Made by a program: the position numbers and the translations under genes
Shown: positions 23,432 to 35,883 of the stretch, one piece after another
Layout of the letters: each line of letters starts with the position of its first letter
Numbering within the stretch: the stretch's first letter is position 1
Notes under the pieces: model-generated
What the model was told of the DNA's origin: nothing
What the model saw: the letters and a program-made list of their open reading frames with translations, nothing else
Databases searched by the model: none
Origin: Pyrenopolyporus hunteri
Lineage: Eukaryota > Ascomycota > Sordariomycetes > Xylariales > Hypoxylaceae
Length of the DNA: 64,000 bases
Reading direction: 5' to 3'
Assembly (NCBI GenBank): GCA_902806595.1
Contig: CADCXC010000038.1
Coordinates: 1,426,001-1,490,000, forward strand

Positions 23432-24477
23432 ATGCCCTTTCTCAGCCTGTCGATGACGGAGCTGGGTGAGGATGAAAAGAATACTGGACTTGACTGGGTA
23501 TGCCTGCTATTCGCCTCGGAGATGGATTTGAAGTCTCTGCTCAGTGGTATCTCTGTTCCAAAGGACTTCGGGACTCTGTCCATCGATTTCATGTTTCTCC
23601 TCGTCCAAATGCTCAGTAATCAAACGGAGCGGATCGGCAACGAAGTTGCCAAGCTGATGGGGACCCTAATCTGTGAGGAACAAGGATTGCTAAATGACTT
23701 ATCGACAAAGGATACAGGCGTCAAATCTAAGAATCAGCTATTCAAACACGAGAAGGCACAATTACAATTGCAAATCAGGTCACGATTCGTACGGGAACTG
23801 GCCGATAGCATAACTAAGTGCTTCGATAAGATCGTCAAGAGATATGAGAAGAAGAGACCGGCCGTGCAATATTCTAACACCCTCAGACAACAGGTCGAAG
23901 CGCAGATGATCTTGTCCAAGATGATGCAGCCTGACCTTGACGCAATCCCCGCCAAAATTCTGGCACAACACCGGATGGTACTGGCTCCAGTTATTCTAAG
24001 GAATTATTTCGACTCGCTGATTGTTGTGTAGATTGATGCCATGTTCAACGCAATGGTTCGTTTATTACGAGTACCGTATCTGGCTGGGGCGCCTAATGAC
24101 TTGCGAATCTAGATGGCTCGACTTTCCTTTTCGACGGCTGAGCAAGCACGGAGTGACAGCTCTTCCATGAAGGCAATAGCCGTCGTTACATTGGTATTCT
24201 TACCTGCTACCTTCATTGCAGTAAGCGAGCCCCGATGCAAGATTTCGCCTTTTCTAGTGTCCTGATGTCTATCCCGTAGGCCATCTTCAGCATGTCGATG
24301 TTTAACTGGCTTGAAGGGCAAACGGACTCGGTGGTTTCTAAGAGATTGTGGATCTTCTTCGTCTTCTCCGTGCCACTGACTTTCGTGGTTTTGTTAGTTT
24401 GGAGAATATCGTATAGGCGGAAAGAAAAGGAGATCGAGGAGAAACGAAAGAAATTCGGGGAAGGATGGCAAGTGTAG
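23432..24477 (+). CDS. CorA-like two-transmembrane protein, 5' end uncertain
   Basis: Four visible exons (23432-23977, 24032-24055, 24113-24220, 24280-24477) give at least 291 residues, using introns of 54, 57 and 59 nt. The C-terminus has the fungal CorA-like layout: AEQARSDSSSMKAIAVVTLVFLPATFIA|AIFSMSMFNW forms the first membrane helix, and KRLWIFFVFSVPLTFVVLLVW the second, followed by a basic, charged tail. A long, mostly helical cytoplasmic domain precedes them. Fungal relatives are usually annotated as CorA/ZntB-type metal transporters, often on this C-terminal homology alone. I see no GMN pore motif; FSMSMFNW sits at its usual place. Relatives are generally longer at the N-terminus, so the ATG at 23432 may be internal. 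The frame is open upstream to about 23390 behind a possible acceptor. The second intron has a weak donor (GTTCGT). Confidence 0.62.
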
Positions 24478-24732
24478 TAGCGCATCTCTCCTCATGTGCC
24501 ACCATTTGAAGCTATTCGTAAGGGAAGGTACCGAGATGGTAATATGAAACCCTATCCAAGTTGCGGTTGGTGAGATCCAGAAGGTCATGGTGGGATGTTA
24601 TGTAAGTTCAACCTATTAATATGTGGTCGTTAAGGTTCCCGAGTTTGAATGGCGTTGTACGTTGCAAGAACACTATAGTATCTGAGAAAGGAGCGGAGTA
24701 AATAAGCTGTCAAAAGGCAGGCTAATCTATCT

Positions 24733-27378
24733 TTAGATGCTTGGAGGGTGAATTGGGCTTGGACGAGCCTCTGGTTCCGGCTGCGTCAACTTGGGCGCGC
24801 GATAGATGGAGTACCGATGCGGTAGGATACGGGGATACGATCTTACTAGGACGCGATCGACGTCCTGCCACTCTTTGGGGAGATCTCTCCAAGGCACAAG
24901 AAAGGGGCTCGATCGTTTGTCGCTTTCCCGCTCGCCTAGGCACCACTGTTTTGATAATCGCTCAGCATTCCATCGCTCGTGTTCCTCGATGGCCAATGTT
25001 TCCACCTCATGGCCCTCGAATTCGACAACGGCGCCCCGATGGCTGTCCGCTTTGGCCAGATAACAGGAGATTATCCGCAGCTTCCGCGGGATGTCGCTGA
25101 TATGGGCGCGCGTAGATTCTTTGAACTCTTCATCGAGGAAATCCCATGAGGCGAGCGCGGGATCCTGTTTCTCCTGGGTTGTATTGTTGACCATCTTTTC
25201 CCTATGTCCTTTGTAGACCTCGTGAAGGCGTCTCGCCATATCCTCCCTAATATCGTCCGATAGCGTGTTGCCCCCCGAGTACTTGATAAACTCGCCAACA
25301 TCAAGGTGTAGGTTTAATTGCGCCGTAGGTGGAAGCGCGCCTCTTTCAAAGTGGCTTCTACCAGTGACTTTGCTCGTAGAGATAATAGTCCTGAGTGATC
25401 GTATCCCGTGGCGGAAATGGGGCACCGTAAGTAGTGCGCTTAAGACGCTGTCGTCAATCGATATTATGTTATCCGCTCCTAGAAGTTTCGGCTCTCTCTC
25501 TTCGAGTAATGCACGAAGGATTACTGCCCGCCGTACGGGGAACATCTCATCCCCCTTCTCAGCTTTGTCGATTCCAATCACATGGACGTAACCGTCCAGA
25601 CAGCTCAAGAACTCCTGGACTCTCGGCATCTTACCTGTGTCTTCTGGATCAATGCTCCGGAACTCTTCGATGGACGGCGTGGTTTTAGACCCAAAAAGAA
25701 GTATGGCAGGGCCGATATGATGCATCCCGTCGCGATCGAGTACCTGGCCGACGTGCATCGGAAGCAGGAGATGGACAAGCCACCCTAGCTTAGCACCTTG
25801 AAGTTCGGTGTCAAATCCATTGATGTATACGAGCGCGAGGTTTCCTGAGAGCGCACACTCCCTGACCGCATCGAAAGCTGTCGAAAGAGCTTCCGGGCTT
25901 GACAATTGGGCTAGATTGAAGCGCAATTGGCGGATGGCTCGATTGCAAGACGCAGCTGCAGCTTTGACCACTCGTACGGCGGCGAACGATTTCCCTGAGC
26001 CTCTAGATCCAAATACGCCGATATTCAACGGCCTGGTTTGATGACTTGATAAGTATTCTCGAACAGTATGGAAGATCGTCCGGAAACTCTCGATTTCAGA
26101 TCTATCAAGCACAATCAAGTCTTCAAACTGCGCAATGGGGATCCAACGCGCCGCCGACAGGGTTCCTTTCCTAACAATGTAGTGCGCAACTTGCACTGGG
26201 TCGCCAATATTATTGTGTAATATTGACCAGTCACTGCTGGAGAGATGTGATCTGCTTGCGATAGTCTCTGAAGGGACTGTAAAAGTGATGAGGATGTCAT
26301 CGGGATGTCTTATCATTTCGCTGGTATGGGGATACATGGGCCAGCCATGTGTTGTTCCGTTCTTGAAACCCAGCTTTGCGAAACGCCTCATGGTGCGCAT
26401 CCCGAATTGGATACCACTCACAACAGTATTCATGGTCATTCGGGGTTGGCAGACCTCTTCGCGTTCGATGGAGGCCATTGTGCGTGCAATGGAGGTTACG
26501 AAACCTCCGATGAAGGTCTCAATCAGCCCTGGGAGATTCCTAAAATTCTGTCTCGTAAAACTACCCTCGGTCCTCAGGGGGTCAAAAACCAATATGGGCT
26601 CTGCCATTTGGCGCCCACGGTGATAGATGGCGGCATCACATCCAAACAAGACAATGAGATGGGCGCAAGTCACCAATGTATCAAGTTTGCCATTAGTGCC
26701 GATTCTTTCAACGAAATCCTCACAGGTTTTCTCCCAGGATAAGCCATAGGATAGTTCGATCCCCTCGGCGCGTAGGTCATCCGCATTGATGACAACTACT
26801 AAGTCCTCTGAACGATGGGAGTTGTCTTTTATGTCAAGGGGACCGTGTCGAACATCATCCCAGATTTTACCTGTACCAAGAGGCCGTCGAGCCATGTGAT
26901 ACACCAAGAGCTTTGGTTTAGTCTGGCGGAGAAGATCAATAGCCTCGTCAGGGTTGGTGAAGTCACGGTCAGCATCCTGTAAGACCAGAATATCCAAGTC
27001 GCTCATCGCCTCGGATCCAGGTTCAGGGCATCGCCATCGCGGCTTCGTTGCAAGCCGTTGTCTACGCCTCACGTTGAAAGTCGCCACATCTGCCCTATCA
27101 ATTGTTACGATGTCAAGTTCGGTAATAGCGTTGACATCCTCGAACGAATAGTCCTGTTGGACCTTAGGCGACGGCCAGTGTATCTGATAGCGGTATTGTC
27201 TAGTCGAATCATTTAAGAATTTACCAATGAGCGAGGCTCCGCCACTACTCCTGTGGACTTGGGACGTCCGTCGATCGGGCTGGGCCGAGTTTGACTTTGA
27301 GGTAGGGTACACGAACAAGTCAACAGGAACATCACCTGCAACAATAATATGGCGGTTCGCCTTAGCCGGGCTTGACAT
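24733..27378 (-). CDS. Ribokinase-like / P-loop ATPase / RyR-domain protein
   Basis: An intronless 881-codon gene. Residues 10 to about 300 resemble a PfkB/ribokinase-like fold: HIIVAGDVPVDLFVYP at the start, then SGGASLIGKFL near 45. The GAGD catalytic motif is not evident, which suggests a binding rather than kinase role. A P-loop NTPase follows (about 450-670) with Walker A GSRGSGKS at 457-464, a Walker B-like LALVYINGFD ending at Asp523, and AILLFGSK as a possible sensor strand. The C-terminus (about 795-860) matches the RyR domain pattern: EHERWNAERLSKQW, then SSPFLVPWRDLPKEWQDVDR. RyR domains occur in ryanodine receptors and also in many prokaryotic proteins, some of them in predicted conflict or nucleotide-responsive systems. 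This whole architecture is more bacterial in style than fungal. The lack of introns and the position about 220 bp from the AT-rich edge are compatible with transfer or a sensor/defence role, both inferences. Confidence 0.78.
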   Translation of the reverse strand: MSSPAKANRHIIVAGDVPVDLFVYPTSKSNSAQPDRRTSQVHRSSGGASLIGKFLNDSTRQYRYQIHWPSPKVQQDYSFEDVNAITELDIVTIDRADVATFNVRRRQRLATKPRWRCPEPGSEAMSDLDILVLQDADRDFTNPDEAIDLLRQTKPKLLVYHMARRPLGTGKIWDDVRHGPLDIKDNSHRSEDLVVVINADDLRAEGIELSYGLSWEKTCEDFVERIGTNGKLDTLVTCAHLIVLFGCDAAIYHRGRQMAEPILVFDPLRTEGSFTRQNFRNLPGLIETFIGGFVTSIARTMASIEREEVCQPRMTMNTVVSGIQFGMRTMRRFAKLGFKNGTTHGWPMYPHTSEMIRHPDDILITFTVPSETIASRSHLSSSDWSILHNNIGDPVQVAHYIVRKGTLSAARWIPIAQFEDLIVLDRSEIESFRTIFHTVREYLSSHQTRPLNIGVFGSRGSGKSFAAVRVVKAAAASCNRAIRQLRFNLAQLSSPEALSTAFDAVRECALSGNLALVYINGFDTELQGAKLGWLVHLLLPMHVGQVLDRDGMHHIGPAILLFGSKTTPSIEEFRSIDPEDTGKMPRVQEFLSCLDGYVHVIGIDKAEKGDEMFPVRRAVILRALLEEREPKLLGADNIISIDDSVLSALLTVPHFRHGIRSLRTIISTSKVTGRSHFERGALPPTAQLNLHLDVGEFIKYSGGNTLSDDIREDMARRLHEVYKGHREKMVNNTTQEKQDPALASWDFLDEEFKESTRAHISDIPRKLRIISCYLAKADSHRGAVVEFEGHEVETLAIEEHERWNAERLSKQWCLGERESDKRSSPFLVPWRDLPKEWQDVDRVLVRSYPRILPHRYSIYRAPKLTQPEPEARPSPIHPPSI

Positions 27379-27939
27379 GATGAAAAACCTGTACTGCTGT
27401 TCTTACATCTCCAATGTCCACAGAGTTGGGAGGGTATAAAATCCCATTTTCACAGTTATAATCACGATTTGGGCTCACTCCGACGTAGCTCTCCCAGTCG
27501 GTGGGGGGTGTATACCTATATCAGCCTGTTGAAGCTGAACACCATCAGCGAAATTGGTCTGCAGGGAATCAGCCACGTACACGCCGGACCATAAGTAATT
27601 TTTCCGCTAAACCGTTAATTCAAAGAATTTCCAGATGTTAAATCTATTTTTTAGTTATAGTTACGTGATATTTTAGAAATTATAAGATATTATTTATTTT
27701 TTTATAATCGATACGAAATAATTTTATTAATTAAAATTAAATTATATTAATATTATAAATAATAAAAAAAAAATTAAAATATAATTTTTTAAGTCGTATT
27801 TTTATATAAATTCGTTAATATTAAAATTATAATTATTTAATAAAATTAAATTATTATATTAAATTATAATAATAATTATAAATTTATAATATATAATAAT
27901 TATTATTTATTATAATAAAAATTATAATTAATAAATTTA

Positions 27940-28095
27940 TTATTATTCGATACGATAATTTAATTTTATTAAATTATCGATTTTATCGTTAAAATATATA
28001 TATAAAATCGCGGATTTTTTAACGGCGTTTTAATTTTTTTTTTTTTTATAATATTAACGAAATCGTATTTTAATTTTTAATATTATATATCGTAT
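27940..28095 (+). repeat. Dispersed RIP-mutated repeat, copy 1
   Basis: This segment shares an ordered series of features (GATACGATAATTTAATTTTA, an ATCGCG core, a T-tract then ATAATATTAA) with 28,990-29,165 in the same orientation and with 47,880-48,040 in reverse. It is probably a fragment of a mobile element. Confidence 0.6.
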
Positions 28096-28339
28096 TAAAA
28101 TTTAATATTATTAATTATAATATATAAAATAATTATTTAATTAATATATTTAAAAAATATAATAAATAATTAAATAAAAAAACGTTATAAATTTATATTA
28201 AATTTAATAATTAAAAATTTACTTTTAAATAAATATAATAATAAATAATATATATAATTAAAATATTTTATTAAAAAATATAATAAATAAATATTAATTA
28301 TATATTTATTAAATAATTTAATTTATTAATTATAATAAA

Positions 28340-28760
28340 AAAAATATAATAAATAAATTTATAATTATTTTTTTACGTAATTATTTTTTTAAAAAAATAT
28401 TAAAATATAATTATTAAAAATATTATATTTAAAATAATATATATAATTATAAGTTTATAATATTATATATATAATAATAATTTATTATTATAATAAAAAA
28501 TTTTAATTATATATATATTATTATTAAAATTATATAATTATATAATTTCGTATTAAAAATTTACCGTAATAATAATAATAATAAATATATTTTTATTAAA
28601 TGTTTCGTCGTTTTACGTAATGAAAATTTAAAATATATATTTTTAAAATATATATAAATATTAATTAATACGAAATTAATTATTTTAAAACTTTTATATA
28701 AATATAAATTAATTAATATATTTTTTTATAACTTTTTTATCGTACGAATATATAATATTT
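28340..28760 (-). repeat. Inverted copy of a repeat also at 29.3-29.66 and 29.8-30.1 kb
   Basis: The reverse complement of this segment matches 29,815-30,120 closely and 29,300-29,660 more loosely. Shared landmarks are AAAAGTTATAAAA, AATTAATTTCGTATTAAT and AATAAAAATATATTTATTAT. Three copies in mixed orientation within 2 kb indicate nested or rearranged transposon remains. Confidence 0.6.
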
Positions 28761-28989
28761 TTATAATTATATATTAATAATTTTTTATTTATTTAATAAA
28801 TTATTATAAATTATATTTAAAAATAATTTTTTAATTATTAAATTTAATATATTTTTTTTATATATTTAATAAAATAAATTATTTAATATATATAATTAAT
28901 ATTTATTTATTATATTTTTTAATAATTTATATATTAATATTTAACGTATAAAATAATCGATATTTATAAAATTTATATTAAAAATTTAT

Positions 28990-29165
28990 CACGATTTAAT
29001 ACGATAAATTTAATTTTATTAAATAATCGATATCGAAATTTTAATCGAATACGTCGTTAAAATTTAAATATAAAATCGCGATTTTTCGAATCGTAATTTA
29101 ATTTTCTTTTTTTTTTTATAATATTAATAAAATTTAATTTTTAATTTTTAATATTATATATTATA
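28990..29165 (+). repeat. Dispersed RIP-mutated repeat, copy 2
   Basis: Collinear with copy 1 at 27,940-28,095, with AATCGCGATTTTTCG in place of the first copy's GCGG core and the same T-tract/ATAATATTAA tail. Confidence 0.6.
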
Positions 29166-32100
29166 TTAAAGTCTTTTAATTAAAAAAATAATATAACATT
29201 TAAATTAACTTTTAAATTTATTATTATAATTATTAAATTAATAAAAAATTATTAATTAATAATTAAATAAACGTTATATAATTATATAACGAAAAATAAT
29301 AAAAAAAATAAATTAATTAAACTTTATAAATATAAAAAATACGATTAAATTAATTTAATATTAATCGTAAATATATTTTTATTTAAAATTTATACTTTAA
29401 TTATTTATTATATAAAATAATAAAATATATAATAAAAATATATTTATCGTTATTATCGTTATAATAAATACGTTAATATAAAATTACATTATTATAATAA
29501 TAATAATTTATTATTATATATAATATTATAAATTTATAATTATATATATCGTTTTAAATATAATATTTTTAATTATTATATTTTAATATTTTTTTAAAAA
29601 AATAACTTTATAAAAAAATAATTATAAATTTATTTATTACGTTTACTTTTATATAATATTTAACGATTCGAAATTAAAATTATATATTTATTTAAATGTT
29701 ATAATAATAATTTATTATTATAATATAATATTATAAATTTATAATTATATTAAACGATAAAAAATCGTTAATAAATAAATCGAAAAAAAATATTATACGA
29801 TTATACGATAAAAAAGTTATAAAAAATATATTAATTAATTTATTTTTTTTATAAAAGTTATAAAATAATTAATTTCGTATTAATCGTTATTTATATATAT
29901 TTTTAAAATGTATATTTTAAATTTTTATTATATAAAACGATAAAATATTTAATAAAAATATATTTATTATTATTATCGTTATAGTAAATTTTTTAATATA
30001 AAATTATATAATTATAAATTATATATATTATTTTAAATGTAATGTTTTCGATTATTATATTTTAATATTTTTTTAATAAAAAAATAATTTTTTAAATTAA
30101 TAATTATAAATTATTTTATTATAAAAATTATATAATTTATATTTAAAATTATTAAATTTTAAATATTATAAATAACGAAAAAATATTTATAATAAATATA
30201 AAAAAATATTATTTAAATTTAAACCTAATAATAAATATTTAATTAAAAAAATAAAAAAACGTTAAATAATATAAATATTTATATCGAATTAATTCGTATA
30301 TAAATTTTTTTAAAATATAACGTTTTATTTAATAATTTTCATTTTTTTTTAACCTTTTATATACGATTATAATATAATTTTATATCATTATAAAATATTT
30401 TATTAAATATTAATTTCGACTTTTTACTTATATTTTAATAATTTTTTAAATAATTTTTAAACGAAATATACTCCTTTTTATATAATCGCGTAAAATCCCG
30501 CATTTTTAATAAATATTCCGTTAATCATTTATTATAAATAATTTATATTTTTAATATAAAAAAATTATCGAAATCGTAATAAATTAACGACTTTTTTAAC
30601 GTATAAATTAACCGTTATAATTTAAAATTATATATTAAATTTTATTTATAATTTTTTACTATAAAATCTAAAAAATTAAATATATTTAATTATATTAAAT
30701 TAATATAATTAATTATAATATTTTTATATCGTAATTAAAATTTAATTCGATATTAATTTTATTTTATAATAAAATCGACGACTTTTTATCGTATTATATT
30801 TTTATAAAAAAATACATTATTATTTAATCGAAAATTTTATTTTTATTAAAATTATTTAAATTTTTTAATTTTTAAAAAAACTTTAATATTATTAATTAAT
30901 ATTTAATAATTTTTCGATAATAAATATTTATAATTTAATATATAATAATAATTAAAAATAATTATAATTATTATTATTCGATTTTATTATTAATTTTATT
31001 AATATTATATTTATATAAATTTAAAAAACGATTTTTTTATATTCGTTAAATTTTTATATCGTTAAAATTTATAATAATAATCAATAACTTCGTATATATC
31101 GTAAATTAATGTTATATTTAAATTAAAAAATATTTTTATTTTATAATTTATTTTAATAAATTATAATCGAAATTTTAATTTAATAATCGTTTAAAAAAAT
31201 TAATATAATACGTTTATAAAAAGGTAATTTAATTTATTAATATTATATTATAAAATTTTTCGAAAATATATATTAATAATTATATAAATTTCGAATTTAA
31301 TAAAACGTAATTTATAATAACCGTTTATATATTATATATAATTAAATTTCGAAACTTTAAATTACGTTTTTTTTTATTACGTTTTATAATTTAAATTCGA
31401 TATATTATCGTATAATTTAAAAATAATATAAACGATATACGTTTTATATTATTTTTTATAATATAAAAATTTATAAAATTTTTTTAATATACTTTTATAA
31501 TAAATTTTATTTTATATATTTAAAAATATTTAGAATTTACGTATATTCGTTAAAAAATTTTTTTAATTAAATTATTATATCGTATTATTTATTCGAATTA
31601 TTTATTTACTTTTTTATATTATTTTTTATTTAAATTCGAATAAAAAAAACTTACATTAATTTTATCTCTTATAAATATTATAATTAATTTAAAATTTCGA
31701 CATTTCGAAATTTCGTAAAATAAAATAAATATTATATAAAATTTATAAATTCGAAAATATAAAAAATTAATTCGTATTAAATTATTTTTTATTTTTTTAA
31801 CTTATATTTTAAAATCTAATAAATTAATTTAATTTTAAATCGTTTTATTTTTAAATATTCGACAATTAAATTATAAAATAATTTAATTTAAAAAAATTAA
31901 TAAATTTCGTTTTAAATAATATCGATATTATATTTATTTTTATAAAAACTTTATATTTTTAAATAATATTATAAAAATCGTAAACTCGTTTCGATATTAT
32001 ATTTATTTCGTAATTATTAAATAATATCGTATTAAAAAATTTTATTTTTTAAATATTATTAATTAATTAATTTTTTATAAAATTTTAAATTTATTAAATT

Positions 32101-35084
32101 TCGTAATATAATAATTAAATTTATTAAAACTATTTTTAATTAATTTATAAATTAAAAATTAACTTTTTATAATTTTTTTTTTATATATATAAAATATATA
32201 TTTAATTTATTTATTATTTTAATTTTTTTAAAACTTAATTATTTTTAATTTTTAAATTACATTTATTTATTTATAATTATAAATAACGACCGTTTAATTA
32301 CGTTATTATTTACTTTTTATTATTTTTTTTCATTAAAATTTTCTATATTCGATATCGTCGATACGAGTTTTTAAAAAAAATAATTTTAAATAAACTTAAA
32401 AAAAAAAACGATTAAATATACGTAATTAATTATAATTAAATTAATTTATAATTCGATAATTTTAATATTATAACTTTAATATTTTATTAATAAAATCCGT
32501 TAATTATAAAAAAAACGAATATATTTATAAAATATATAAAATATTTATTATAATAAATTAATAAAAATAACTTCGAAATTTATTTAAATCGTTTCGATTA
32601 ATTTTTAAATTATATTAAATAACTTTTTATAAAATTTTTATTTAATATTAATATTTTAATTTATTTTTTTTTTAAAATATTAATTTATAAATCGAATAAT
32701 TCGATTAAATTAATCGATTTCGTTTTTTTTTCGAAATTTAAAAAAAATAATTATTACCTTTTATTATTTTACCGTTTTTATACGTAACTTTTTTATAATT
32801 ATATACGATACGTTTATTATATATTTAAAAAATAATAAAATATATATAAAATATTTTTATCGGTTATTTATTAATAAAAAAACTTATTTTATAATATTTT
32901 AATTAATAAAAATTACCGATTAAAAATAAAACGTTTTAATAAATTATTTTAAATATTTATTAAAAATTATAACTTTTAATTATTTTTTCGATTATAATTA
33001 AAAATTTATATTATTATAAATAAACGAATAGATGTTTATAATTTAAAAAAACGTTATTAAATAATTATTAAAGAAAATATTAATTAAAACGTTAAACGAA
33101 ATATTAAAAAAAAATCTTTAATAACGATAAACGAAATGAAATTTTTTCCTATAATAAAAAAATAAAATATTAATTTTATAACGATAAATTACTTTTATAT
33201 TTTTCGAATATATACGAATAAATATATTATAATAAATTAATAATATTATATTAAATTTACGTTTCGTAAAATAATTTTTAATTTTATATATTAATTATAA
33301 TTAAATAAATTACATTAATTAAATCGATATTTAATTAAATTTATTTATTAATAATAATTTATATTAATTTATTAACGATTAAATAATTTTAACTTTAACG
33401 CGTTATATTATATAATAATATAATTTTTTCGAAATAAATAAATTATCGTAAATTTATAACGAAATTTCATTAAATAAAAACACATTAAATAATTATAAAA
33501 TATTAATCGATAAAAATATATATAATAAATTTATCGTAATTTTTTTTAAAATTTTAATTAATTATAATAAATAATTTATATTTTCGAATATTATATTTAA
33601 GCGTTTTATAAACCGTTTTAAATAATAAAAAATTTCTAACGTTAAATTTTAAAAAAATATCGAAAATTAAAATTTATATATATATAAATAATATATAATA
33701 AAATTAATTCATTTAAATTAAACCGTTTTAAATAATACGAAATTTTTTACCGGTTTTATTTTATAACGAATATATTATATTAATACGAATGTTTAAAAAA
33801 TAAAAACTTCGATAATTAATGTTTTTATAAAATAAATATTAATTTATTTTTAATATATTTAAATATACTTTTACTTTTTTTTTTATAATTTAATTCGTAT
33901 TTATTTTATCTTTTAACTTATTTTTTTTAATTAATTTAATAAATATAATAATAATATTTATTTATTATTTTTATAATAATTTATTTATAATATTCGAAAA
34001 ATTTTACTTATATTTTATTAAAAACGTATATTTAAATAATTATTATTTCGTATAAAAATTTTTACTTTTTATTTAATAATAATTAATATAATCGTTATTT
34101 TTATTACCGTTTATTTTATTATTTTGTTATTATTAATATTATATATTAACGTAAAAAAAAAAACGTATACGTATAAAATAATTTATAAAAAATATAAATT
34201 TATTAAATATAATCCCCGTTAATTTACCCGTTATTTATTATAACCTTATCGTATTATAAAATTCATTTATATTTATTTTTTTTATTTATTTTATCGACGG
34301 TAAACGTATCGATTATAAATTAAAGTCGTTTTTTTTTAATTTTATTTCGTTCGAATTAATAAAAAAAAAAAACGAATATAATATAAAACGATATTTTAAA
34401 TAATATTAATAACGAATATATAAATATAAAAGTAAAATATAAAAATATTAAATAATTAAATATCGAAAAAAATCATATAAATTTTTTAAAATATAAATTA
34501 AACCTTAATATTATATAATTAATTATCGAATAAATTTTTTATTAATATTATATTAATAATAAAAATTTAAAAAAAATATTTAAATTAAATTTAAAAAAAA
34601 ACGTTATAAATATTTATAATTAAAATTTAACTTTGTTTTTTATAATTTTAAATTTAAATATAATTTAATATTTTTAATTTAAAATATATTTAAATTCGAA
34701 TATTCGATATAAAATTAAATTTTACATTAAAAATATAATTATAATAATTTTATAATTAACTTTAAAATAATTAATAAATTATTTATTAAAATATAATTTT
34801 TATATCGTTTTATAATTATATTTTTAAATTAACGTTAATAAAACGTATTTAACCCCTTCGAATATTTTAATTAAAAAATTATAAATAATTAATTATAAAA
34901 TATATATTTATAAAAAATAATATATTTTAAAAATAAATAAAAAAAAAATTATTAACGTTTTAATACGTATTAAACTTTTATATTTATATATCGTAAATAA
35001 ATTAATTTTTTTTCGTATAAACTTTTAATAAATTTATATAAAAAACCTTTTAATTTTTTTTAATTAATAAAAAAAATAACTTTT

Positions 35085-35372
35085 TATAATAAAAATTAAA
35101 ACGATAATTTATTTCGAAAAAAACTTTTCGTTTATATATTTTATAATTTTACTTTTTAAAATAATAATTAAAACGATAATTTATTTTAAAAAAAACCGTT
35201 TTTTCGTACGTTATATAATTTTATTTTATAAAGTAATAATTAAAATATTAATTTATTTAAAAAAGAATTTTTTATTCGTATATTTAATAATTTTATTTTT
35301 CGAAATAACGATTAAAATAACGATTTGTTTAAAAAAAAATCTTTTATTTATATATTTTATAATTATATTTTT
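35085..35372. repeat. Tandem array, about 71-bp unit, four copies
   Basis: Four diverged units begin near 35086, 35158, 35229 and 35299. Each contains ATTAAAA..AT..TTTATTT followed by an A-run, a TTTATTTATATATTTTATAATT-like T-rich segment and a TTTTATTTT end. It lies just left of the first LTR retrotransposon. Confidence 0.6.
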
Positions 35373-35670
35373 TTATTATAATTAACGTAAATTACGATAA
35401 AATAATTAAAATAATTAAAAAAATTATTTCGATTTAAATATTATATCGTTAATTCGTCGAAAACGTTATTAATTTTTTTTTACGAAAATTAAAAATTAAT
35501 TTTTATCGAATAATTTTACTTTTTTATTACGAAATAAAAAATATTTTACGATATAATTTCGTTTCGATAATAAAATATAATAATAAATATAATCGTATTA
35601 TTTTATTTTTTTTTAATATTAAAATTATTATTAACGTTAATATCGAAAAATATTTTATTTATTACTTTTA

Positions 35671-35883
35671 TATTAATAAGTACGTACGTAAATAAAATAA
35701 AAAAATAATAATAAAAGTAATCGTAATAAAGTAAAATTGATATTATATAAATTATTTAAAGAAAAAAAATATTTAATAAAAAAATTGTAAGAAAAGTTTT
35801 TTTTATATAAACGAAAATATATAAATATTTTTTTTTAAAATATATATTATAAAATAATACGTATATAAATTAATTTATTATTA
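35671..35883. repeat. Left LTR of retrotransposon copy A
   Basis: Aligns by eye over its whole length with 41600-41816, 51354-51571 and 57297-57514. Shared landmarks are TACGTACGTAAAT near the start, ATATTATATAAATTATTTAAA in the middle and ACGTATATAA near the end. Confidence 0.85.
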
